Shown: positions 55,779 through 64,000 of the stretch, in pieces | Layout: the number at the start of each line of letters is the position of its first letter | Position numbering within the stretch: position 1 is the first letter of the stretch | Assembly (NCBI GenBank): GCA_016110215.1 | Contig: JADWQD010000015.1 | Location: 310,001 to 374,000, forward strand | DNA length: 64,000 nt | Origin: Capronia americana | Lineage: Eukaryota; Ascomycota; Eurotiomycetes; Chaetothyriales; Herpotrichiellaceae | Direction of reading: 5' to 3' | The notes under the pieces: generated by a model | Told to the model about the DNA's origin: nothing | What the model saw: only the letters and a program-made list of their open reading frames with translations | The model's database searches: none | Position numbers and translations under genes: made by a program

Positions 55779-56972
55779 TCAGCCTGCTTTGATGCTTGGA
55801 GGTGCTTCCGGACCGCCATCTCGGAGTACGTCGACTCGAAGGGATGAGCGGTGCGTGTGCTTTTTGGCCTTGACTTGGACTATCTCTTGCCCTCCATCAC
55901 CATCAACCACCAAAGCGGTGAGCTTCCCTCCCTTCACACAACCAGTGTCGAGGCCCTTTGTGTACTTCCGGATCTGCAGGCCTTCTTTAGCGTTATGGCC
56001 ATAGATAACCGTAGTGTGTGTCTCGGAGCCTCGTCCTCCTTTGTGCTTGCGAAAGCGCTTGTGCAGATTGAGTAGCTGTTGATATCTGTTCCAAAGCTTG
56101 TACCATGCAACGCTGCCCTTCAGTCTGTGCTTATGTGATGGCAAATGTGTCGCGAGATCGATGACCCTCATATTCATGGCTGCGACAGGGTCCTGTAAGT
56201 GAAGCGCCAGCCCCGGGATAAGTCCAGCATGGACGGCCACCGCTTCACCTTTGAAAGCCTTCGTCTCGCCTATCCTAAGTATGATGGGGCACGACTGTAA
56301 ATACTCAAGTTGTGCAGTGCTAAGAGATCTCGCTAATCGCTGAACAGGGTCATCATGCTTGTGTCTGTCCGTATTCTTCTCTGAATCCAAGCTCTCGTGG
56401 GTAGCCGAAGCCTGCGCTCGAAGACTCTGCGCGACAAGGAGAAGGCGATCATCGTGGTTTCCTCTTACGCAAGATGCGTTGTAGCGCCGTAATATATCAA
56501 TCACACCCGAAGAGTCTGGTCCTTTAGAGACTATGTCTCCCAGTGCAACGAGGTGATCTTTGGAAGGATCGAATCGCAGCTTCTTCAACAAAGCTTCCAA
56601 CTCCTCTCTGCATCCATGAATGTCACCAACAAACACCAATCTTTTTCTACCGGAACCTGATCCATGTTTCTCTTTCGTCGGCCGTGGGAGCAGGTCGGGA
56701 TCGAGGGTTTTGACGTGAATGGGACCAGGAAACTTGGAGTGCTTGTTCGCTCCGAAGATGCCTCCAGCTGCAGATTCCGAGTTGAGTGCAGACCACGCAG
56801 ATCTTCCCTCCTCAATGAACGGCGAAACGACCTTGATCCAAAGAATGACTGAACATATAGCAAGAACAATGAGCACGGGATTCACGCTCCTAATTCTCAA
56901 AGCTTTGACAAGGACTCTAGGGAGTTGTGTAGCCTCATTATCGGCGAACGCAGGGGGTTCTGACTTGGGCAT
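55779..56972 (-). CDS. PPN2: Ppn2-like vacuolar endopolyphosphatase (PPP-type metallophosphatase)
   Basis: Single exon, 397 residues from the ATG at 56972. A short cytosolic head precedes one TM helix (VNPVLIVLAICSVILWIKVV, about 30-49), so the catalytic domain should be luminal or vacuolar (type II). Metal-binding motifs of the PPP superfamily are in order: GDIHGC, GDIVSKGPDS, RGNHDD, VHAGLIPG and YGHNA. GLDTGCVKGG closes the core. This arrangement with an N-terminal anchor is that of yeast Ppn2, a zinc-dependent vacuolar polyphosphatase. Assignment to Ppn2 rather than another anchored PPP phosphatase is good but not proven. The C-terminus is basic (AKKHTHRSSLR) and disordered. Confidence 0.87.
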   Translation of the reverse strand: MPKSEPPAFADNEATQLPRVLVKALRIRSVNPVLIVLAICSVILWIKVVSPFIEEGRSAWSALNSESAAGGIFGANKHSKFPGPIHVKTLDPDLLPRPTKEKHGSGSGRKRLVFVGDIHGCREELEALLKKLRFDPSKDHLVALGDIVSKGPDSSGVIDILRRYNASCVRGNHDDRLLLVAQSLRAQASATHESLDSEKNTDRHKHDDPVQRLARSLSTAQLEYLQSCPIILRIGETKAFKGEAVAVHAGLIPGLALHLQDPVAAMNMRVIDLATHLPSHKHRLKGSVAWYKLWNRYQQLLNLHKRFRKHKGGRGSETHTTVIYGHNAKEGLQIRKYTKGLDTGCVKGGKLTALVVDGDGGQEIVQVKAKKHTHRSSLRVDVLRDGGPEAPPSIKAG

Positions 56973-58085
56973 ATCGTCCGCTCTCTTCGGGTTCAATACA
57001 TTTGTCTCTTACAATGCTCGTGGGGAGGTTGATAGGAGAAACGGGACTAGAGTATTAGGCCGCTCGCGGGAGTTTGGAGAGGAAACGTTCGGGAAAGGTT
57101 CACCGACTACTGCGAAGTCAACATCAAGAGCTCCACTTGCTAACCTCTTCACAACTAAGAGCAAGCATGCCTCTGACGCCCGACGCTTCCATTGCGCAAG
57201 CACTAACAGTGGTGCTTCCGTGGAGCTGGAAGATTGTTGGCATCCCGTTGTGCCCGTCCGCCATGATCTGATGTGCCTGGGCAAGCTCCGCAGCCTGTGA
57301 CGAGGCGGGAGCCACGATGACCCGTGAACTGTCCAATGAAAACGAGAAACGTTTCGTCGAGTCACGAGGTAAAACTTGACCAGGCTGGGCATAGCGTACG
57401 CTTGAGTAAGCCCCCCTAATTATCGCCTTTGGTATCGCTCTCCTGTGTCGCCCTATGTGCCTATCTCCTTTACACCTCATCTTCAGCCATGAATAGTAAC
57501 AATATCTACTTATACAGGCAGAGCTGTTCCTGCTGATATGCTTCGTAAACTCTGCTTCGTGACCACATTGTGATGACATGGCTGTGCAGTACACCCTCAA
57601 ATAGACGGGATGTGCCTACAAGTATCGCCTGATTATTCCTTTGATTCCTCAATCTGTACTGAGCATAACCAGAACAGCTGACCGTGCCATTAGATGACCT
57701 TGGTCAGGGTCTCTTGTCGCATGATCTTCGATCCAACGGCAGGAACACATGACAGCATAATCTACAGAGAAGTGATGCGTGAGGTGGCGCAGACACTATC
57801 GCACGAGCGAGGAGTCGATGCTCGCGTACCCTGTCCCTCAGCAGAGGCTGCCCACAGCATATAAGGACTGTACACTCTAATAGAATGTTGATGTCAAATG
57901 AACAATCTCATTTATCCACGTCCCCTTTTTCAGGCAAGTGGCATCCAGGAAGCATATTATGTTCTCCGAAAAGAGAGAACCCTTCACAGCTCTATGAGAT
58001 CGGAGCGAGGAGGCTCCTCGGTAGCGAAACACGGTCTTGTGTCACTTTGCAAGTACCTCGTATGTGCAACCGTATTCGAATATCG
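56973..58085. other. intergenic, no supported gene
   Basis: 1.1 kb. Overlapping frames on both strands (57009-57600 minus; a plus frame ends at 57300) have no recognisable motif and look like chance openings in GC-balanced DNA. The left side should hold the PPN2-like promoter. Confidence 0.35.
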
Positions 58086-60509
58086 TCATTGTACAGTCCA
58101 AGCACGATCTTCTACGAACCGCGCCGGCTCTTTCATACGCCGAAGCTGCAAATCTCGCCTTCTCGAAAGCGCAGATGCTTCCTCCTCGGATCTGAGAATC
58201 TGTACCAAGCCAAGTTGGATGAAATTGCAGAGGATCGCTTCTTTGGACTCCGTGATCGCGTCTGCATGATGAAGCCCTTCATGTTGGTCCACCGAGACTA
58301 GCGCTGCTAACATCGGGATACCGGGTAGCACGTAGGTCACCGGCCTGTAAAATATAACGCACATCAAGGGAGGGGGAGACGGGGCGCTTCGTCTGGAGTC
58401 GCCTGCGTGCCCCTTCGCCGATTGTGGGGATCTACTAGAGGAGTTGGTATCGGCAAAGGTGACTCTCCACCAGGACATCGCTCCATCCTTCGCCGTAGTT
58501 GTAGACACAAGGATGTTCTCGAGTCCATTAGCTAGAGAACCACTGGGTAGAGCCAGGGCAGGATACACGACAGTAAGCCCTGACATATCCCGCACGCCGG
58601 GAGTATGGTCCTGAACCAACCCTTCTGCTTGGATTTGTCTTCCATCATCGAATCCTGTGACGGCCCATTTCCAACCGTGTTCTTCCATTCTAAGGCCCTG
58701 GACAAATAGGATTCCTTGAGGCAAGACCGTCTGACTTTCGAACAACAAGCGCATGCGCTTCTCCACCGGCACGGACGATAACTTGGTAGCCTCCCAGCCG
58801 AGGAGGTTCGCGAGGCACAGGTAGATATCCTCGGTCCTGCTCGTTGTTCTGTATCTGCTGGCGGAGAAGGCCTCCATGATCCCGCTACATCGTCTTCTAA
58901 TAGCTGCTTTGTTCTCGTTGTCAATTGTAGTCACCCTCGAGTATCCATAGATTTTGGGCTCGTCCGGGTCGACCACTGATGTGCGGAAGGCTCGCATCTT
59001 CCAGTAGAACATCGACGCGTCGGCAGAGAGGCTTCCAGACAGTAAGACCCTTGGGGCTTGACGGCGTTGGAAAACACTGTGGGGGTTCCTAATTGGTCCA
59101 GTTTCATGGTAGCTGTCGTCGAGACTAAAGATGCGATTCTTGAATTTAACATGGACCCGGTTTCCAAGAGCGCCTTCCAAGAGTGTCCAAAGCCGGCGCA
59201 TCCATCGAGAGAGTGATATCCTCATGAATCCCTCGTCGGTATCCTCAATGCAGATATTCTGCAGCTCGGCATCCAAGACCATAACCTGGTACGCATTTCT
59301 GAAGACGTGCTGGATTCGGGAAACCGCAAGCGTGCGGACGGCGCTGCACTCCCCACGAACAGGGATACATAACGAATCGAGCCAGAAGGGCATTGAAACA
59401 TTGCGATATCTCTGGAACATATCCTTAAAATGACCCCTGTTCAGGTGGCTGAGAGAACTTGCCGTATCGAAGAGCTCATCCAAGAGTGATTTCAATCGAA
59501 GGATCTGACATAGCGGTAATTTGTTTTCTCGAGGATTGCCCAAGCCATCAGACCACACGTGCGAAAAGCAGATATAGCGTCGTCCTGATTTATGAGGCAC
59601 CACTCGCAAGCTCAAGTCGCTGGATTTTTCATCACGGACAATGGTTAAAAGAGGCGTGCCGCCAGACTCAATAATTTCTAGGAGATCTGACAAGGGTGGG
59701 CCTAGGAAAGAGCACTTGCACGACTCGGTAAAGTGCCTGGTTTCATAGGTAGCTTCGTCGAGTTGGAAGGCCAAGCATTTCTGACCAGTGCAAGCAGTAT
59801 GGTTACCGGCAGCTGCAGGTCGTTTGAGCAAGCTGGCATAGTACGCAGATGAAGGGGAGAATTGCTCCAATACCAGAGACACATCACTGGGACACCATCC
59901 CATTGCCAACATTCGAGTGCGAAGCAAGCGGCCGCCACCGAATCGAAGGAAGGGCAAGACCGACATTTGCACCGCAAGGAAGGTCAGGCCTCCATAGAAT
60001 GCAGAAGACAAATACACACCAAGAGCTCGCAAGGAGAGATCCACTTCTGGCGGCAAAGGCCAGTCCGAGCTGCTACTATCCGCTAGTTGACAAAAGTACG
60101 AGAGCCGCGACAGGCATCTTTCGACCTTCTCGATGACGCCCAAAAGAGTGTTGGGTTGGTCTCGGAGTATCGTTTTCAGAGCCGTCAGACGTTGTTGCAC
60201 ATGCAGCTCGAGAAATTCAGTGGTGACTCGACCATGACAATGATCAAGGTGAGGCTCGACGTACAACTGCCGTTGAAACTCCTCTCCCAGAACAGTCCTC
60301 AAAAGTACAAAGTACAGCCATTCTTGCAGGAACGCGGCTGTTTCGGGACCAGGCTTTTGTGAAAAGTCTCCTGCGAGCAGGCGTTGGACGTTCCAGCCTC
60401 GGTGTGTAGGGTAGTTGTCAAAGTCGACTTCTGTATATACAAGGTCGCTCAGACAAGGTACGTAGACCGGTAGGAACGCTGGATCTGCTGGTACAGACGC
60501 GTGGTCCAT
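58086..60509 (-). CDS. HET-domain protein (heterokaryon-incompatibility type)
   Basis: Single exon, 807 residues. Residues 1-230 are helical. A Cys/His-containing stretch (TACTGQKC...TRHFTESCKC, about 238-268) with the DEATYETRHF phrase precedes the HET domain, as in one common subgroup of fungal HET proteins. The HET core (about 312-450) shows all three blocks: RRYICFSHVWSDGLGN, MPFWLDSLCIPV, and SLSRWMRRLWTLLEG. A variable C-terminal region follows, with a hydrophobic stretch near 725-745 (LMCVIFYRPVTYVLPGIPMLAALVS). HET domains trigger cell death on non-self fusion in several incompatibility systems and act downstream of other sensors. Divergent from the PigL_N/ankyrin gene copy 2 across 1.06 kb. 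Confidence 0.92.
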   Translation of the reverse strand: MDHASVPADPAFLPVYVPCLSDLVYTEVDFDNYPTHRGWNVQRLLAGDFSQKPGPETAAFLQEWLYFVLLRTVLGEEFQRQLYVEPHLDHCHGRVTTEFLELHVQQRLTALKTILRDQPNTLLGVIEKVERCLSRLSYFCQLADSSSSDWPLPPEVDLSLRALGVYLSSAFYGGLTFLAVQMSVLPFLRFGGGRLLRTRMLAMGWCPSDVSLVLEQFSPSSAYYASLLKRPAAAGNHTACTGQKCLAFQLDEATYETRHFTESCKCSFLGPPLSDLLEIIESGGTPLLTIVRDEKSSDLSLRVVPHKSGRRYICFSHVWSDGLGNPRENKLPLCQILRLKSLLDELFDTASSLSHLNRGHFKDMFQRYRNVSMPFWLDSLCIPVRGECSAVRTLAVSRIQHVFRNAYQVMVLDAELQNICIEDTDEGFMRISLSRWMRRLWTLLEGALGNRVHVKFKNRIFSLDDSYHETGPIRNPHSVFQRRQAPRVLLSGSLSADASMFYWKMRAFRTSVVDPDEPKIYGYSRVTTIDNENKAAIRRRCSGIMEAFSASRYRTTSRTEDIYLCLANLLGWEATKLSSVPVEKRMRLLFESQTVLPQGILFVQGLRMEEHGWKWAVTGFDDGRQIQAEGLVQDHTPGVRDMSGLTVVYPALALPSGSLANGLENILVSTTTAKDGAMSWWRVTFADTNSSSRSPQSAKGHAGDSRRSAPSPPPLMCVIFYRPVTYVLPGIPMLAALVSVDQHEGLHHADAITESKEAILCNFIQLGLVQILRSEEEASALSRRRDLQLRRMKEPARFVEDRAWTVQ

Positions 60510-61567
60510 GGTGCTCGATCGTCCTGGAACTAACGTTTGCTGCTTAGGACAGATGGAATTTATGGTCTTCTTCCACTAGACCAGAAAATGGCGCGCTCAC
60601 CGATTGAAGCCATAAAGAAACCAAGTAGAATCAAGGCGAGGACACAGTGCGTGAGATGTAGTAGGCGAGAAGGACCGTAAGGCTTTGGAAGCTGCAGTGA
60701 GTTCGGCGGACTCAGGCATCAGTAAGTGGGTTACTAGGCAGCTTTAGGCTCACCCGTGCCTCACCCGTGTGCGCGGCCTTCCGCCAATGGATGTGCAGCA
60801 ATGTGACGCCTTGGTCGTCCCTTGTTCACACAGATGATTACGCTCCACAATCACCGAGCACTGAAAGATAGCGATGATGTTGCCTGCCGCCGTCTGATGG
60901 AGTGCAGGGCTGGCTTGCACCGTGCCTCGAAGCATGCGGCACGGGCCTAGCCAGGCACGCCGGGGTAGAGGATCGCTGGACGGAAGGCGTTGGGTGCGGG
61001 GCTGCCGTTGCTTATGTACTGTCGCTTATTCGTCACTGCGAACTCACTCAAGCTTCATTATCACAACACGGATCGACCTTGACACCTTGAGACACCGTCA
61101 CAGAGCGGGCTCATTGCTGGGCATTTGATCGGTCTATCGCCGGAAAATCTGAATCCTTAGAACGTCGTACGAACAATGGAAGACGTTATCGCAGGTCAGG
61201 CATGAAGGGGCTGCTATCGATGGTGGTTTCTGTGTACTTACATGTATGTACCTTGTACTCGTCCACCAGCACTCACCAAAGTCCGGGCTGAAAGCGACGA
61301 GCACCATTTACTAACAACTTCAAACCACATGAGTGATTAATCGTACTGCCAGACTTATGTGAACCGATGGGAAGTCGTCTCCGTGCATTTACACAAGCCC
61401 CAATTGCGCCTCTTGAAATGGAACCTTGGCAGGCAGACTCGCAGATGCCTTTCAGTTTCGCAGCCTCACTCGCCCACATTCTTGTTCTTCTCTCAACTTC
61501 CTGCTCCCTTTTTCACTCAAATTTGTCTCTTTATCGGCGCTCCTAGGGTTTTCGACGCAGAATTCAG
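60510..61567. promoter_or_regulatory. divergent promoter region (HET gene / PigL_N-ankyrin gene copy 2)
   Basis: 1.06 kb between head-to-head start codons. A CT-rich run (ttcttgttcttctctcaacttcctgctccc, about 61481-61510) precedes the ankyrin gene ATG. Small frames inside are rejected. Co-regulation is possible but not shown. Confidence 0.45.
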
Positions 61568-64000
61568 ATGGCTGAGGTGGCGGGAACCGCGATTGGAGTC
61601 ATCTCCTTAGGCATTCAGGTCTGCCAGGGTCTAGTCTCCTACTATCAGGCCTACCGCGGTCAGGACGAGAAAGTCCGCGACATTCTTTGCGACGTTAGAG
61701 CTCTCAGCAACACTCTAGAGGCCGCTCATGCATGTCTGGCTAAAGTAAATTCTGCTCGACTTGTTGCGATATCTCAAGCCGAGGACAGCATAGTCGCCTG
61801 TGCCGTTGCCATCGACAGGCTGGAACAGCTCCTGAAAAGATGTCGCCAAACCATCTCACCGACAGCAACTGCATCAGAGCACATTCAGCTCGCATTCCGC
61901 AAGGCTGCGTTCCCCTTCCGACAAAGCACAATACGAGACTTCTCAGAAACGGTCAAGGGTTTACAGGCCAACGTTTCACTTGCCATACAGACTCTACAAC
62001 TGTAATGATCGCTTTTCCACATTAAACATCTCTTCTTCAGTGCTTTTGGCGAAGCATACTAACTGCCAGTAATTTAGGGAAGCTAGTGGCCATCTTCTCA
62101 ACGATACGTCCGAGGTACTACTTCACATAGTTACGAATAGGGACGACATTTCTCGGGTCAGCCGTGAGCTGAACCGTCTGTCCGAACGATTTGAGGACAG
62201 CCACTTAATAATAAAAGATGTTGCAAGCGATACCAGCACCATTAATCAATCACTCCGGCAGGAACTACCCCTCATCTCCCGGAACACATCACAGGTTGCA
62301 TCCGAGATGGGCAGACTGCGCCTGTCGATATCGTCGGTCGATCAACAGATGACGATGTTGGGAACTGAGGTCAATGATAGCCTCGTCAGCCTCGAACAAA
62401 AGCTCGACAGTCTACCTGGAGCGTTTGAACACAGAATCCTCGCACTGATGGACTCTTACTACGCACAAAGATGTTACTCAGATGCCAAATCATCCAATTC
62501 TCTGGCACACATAGTGAGGGTACATGAGATTGATTTCTTACCAGTCAATAACGAGTATTAGGCAAAACAAGAATCTCGAATGCAGATGGAACTGCTTCAA
62601 AAACCAAATCTGCTCCGGCGTGTAGGCGACATCATCCGAACCGAAGGACAGGAGGCAGAGAAAGGATATCCAACAAACAACGACTTCTCCAGGGACAACC
62701 ACGTTGCTATTGTGTCCAGGGACGCAATAATGCCTTTATGTTCATGCAAGATCGGCAAGTCACATCAGTCTAGTACTTGGTCAACCAGGGTTTTGAATCT
62801 GACTCGAGCCTCCTCCGTCTCCCATATACACAAAATGGGATGTCCACTGTCAACCCAAAGGAGGAACACGACTGTTTTAGCTGCGAAGTACTCATACAGG
62901 AGCCGCTTCATATCGCGTCTGCTGTCTTTTTCCGTCTCGATCACTTCCGGAGCAGGAGGGCTGTCCATCAGTCCTTCACTTACCTTTCGTGCGACAGTAT
63001 CACGGTCATCTCCAGCCTTCTCTCTGTTCAGCGTTGATTCAATTCGTGCCTTCAGATTGAAGCCAACAAAACCCTACTGGGAATGGGTGACTCAGGAGCT
63101 CTATCGCCTCTTCAGGGAGCAGAAGGCTTATCCGACTGATGTGGACGTTTGGGGAAATAACTTATTACATGTTAGTGCAATCCACTGGACAATGGCAACT
63201 TTTAAATCATTTTATAGGTTGCTTGCACAAGGGCACTAGGCCTACAAGAAGATGACTCATACAGACGCCTAATGCGTACGTTGAAATCCTGGGGAGTCGA
63301 AGAAAATCATGCGAATCTGAAAGGAAGGTAAATGGAGATGATTGCCATGAAGTATGTGCGCGTGCTGAATGTGATTAGGAACCCCCTCGACCTTCTGGTA
63401 CAACGGGGTGGCATCTATTATCATAAGGAGGAGTTGGTCGATATGAGTCTTGAGCTGCTCCACCAAGGTCTTCAGTTCTCGGAATCCTTCTGGCCCACCC
63501 AGGGCCGTGGAATCGAATGGTATTCGACAGCGTGGATCCTAAACGCTGCCTTGTGCCTTCACGAGTATCGCTGCCAAGAGGAAGTTGTCAATGGTATAAG
63601 CTTCGGTTTCCATTAGAGGGCGTTATTGACTGAAAGCAGAAATGCAATGTGGCCCACTTTGCAGGGCAATACTATTCAAGTCAGAAAGAGAAGTCGCCAA
63701 AGTTCTCGGCTATTCGCCCAACTCTCTTTGCGAAAAGACTCTTCTAGGACACAATCCTTTGCATCTAGCAGCAAACTGGCCAGCCGGGATCAAGATACTG
63801 CTAAACGGGGGAGGGTGCCAGTTACTTGATCAGGTGGACGACAACGGGGTTCTCCCTGTATTGTATGCAGTCAACGCCAAATGCTTGGAAGCAGTTCATC
63901 TTTTTGATGAGGCTGATTGTGCTTTCTATCCAGCGCAACCCTTCCGGTTTTACCCCTACCATATTTCGCTCCCTCCCGAGGAGCACGCCCTTTACGAAGT
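61568..64000 (+). CDS. PigL_N / Cys-rich / ankyrin protein, copy 2 (truncated by window edge)
   Basis: Six exons join in frame with no stop: 61568-62001, 62078-62513, 62562-63170, 63218-63327, 63379-63593 and 63640-64000 (continuing). The first 145 residues are the PigL_N / Helo-like domain (MAEVAGTAIGVISLGIQVCQG). A coiled coil follows (about 150-280), then the Cys-rich block starting CSC (about 350) and containing GCP. It ends at SITSGAGGLSISP (about 420), with ankyrin-type sequence GHNPLHLAANWPAGIKILL near the window edge. Every one of these parts has a counterpart in copy 1, in the same order, including the GPL...AI stretch before the ankyrins. Unlike copy 1, all exon junctions are clean, so this copy appears intact. 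C-terminus unknown. No nucleotide-binding domain seen so far. Confidence 0.85.

Noticed and set aside
57124..57600. 158-codon minus frame upstream of the PPN2-like gene
   Set aside because: Overlaps frames on the other strand, no motif, unusual composition for the neighbours.

Overview
The window is genomic DNA from a filamentous ascomycete (Pezizomycotina). The evidence is short introns (about 45-110 nt) with GTRAGT donors and CTAAC-like branch sites, plus several gene families that are mostly or wholly found in such fungi: a HET-domain protein, PigL_N/ankyrin proteins, an RTA1 protein, a Zn2Cys6 regulator and a C2H2/fungal_trans regulator. I cannot fix the genus. A eurotiomycete is a guess only. 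No viral, plasmid or CRISPR structure is visible, and I found no convincing tRNA or rRNA gene.

Layout. 0-12 kb is mostly housekeeping: the tail of an unknown gene, a Pumilio (PUF) RNA-binding protein, a large secreted alpha/beta-hydrolase-fold protein, a triose-phosphate-translocator-family transporter, and a Cdc50/Lem3 flippase subunit. 12-16 kb is accessory: a secreted M43 metalloprotease and a decayed serine beta-lactamase-like gene. 16-27 kb looks like a small glycan-use block: an intracellular GH2 beta-mannosidase and an MFS sugar porter are divergently transcribed across a 0.93 kb promoter, followed by a C2H2 regulator and a convergent Zn2Cys6 regulator. 27.7-31 kb holds an RTA1-like membrane protein and a tyrosinase pseudogene in otherwise empty sequence. 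31.8-44.6 kb is again housekeeping-like: a serine-rich two-TM protein, Rce1 and Cax4 (convergent ER-membrane enzymes), an RWD-RBR ubiquitin ligase, an Aim32-type protein and a GFA/CENP-V-fold zinc protein. 44.7-64 kb mixes a repeat-bearing PigL_N/ankyrin gene, a secreted/TM protein with a Gly-Pro-His tract, a coiled-coil single-TM protein, a Ppn2-like polyphosphatase, a HET-domain gene, and a second PigL_N/ankyrin gene that runs off the right edge.

The best candidates for something not yet described are (a) the two paralogous PigL_N / Cys-rich / SGAGG / ankyrin proteins on either side of a HET gene, one of them head-to-head with that HET gene, which could be an allorecognition locus, and (b) the beta-mannosidase/transporter/regulator block. 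I joined exons by hand from splice consensus and reading-frame continuity. Most genes close perfectly in frame; exceptions are stated. All functional statements come from motifs read by eye, without database searches.
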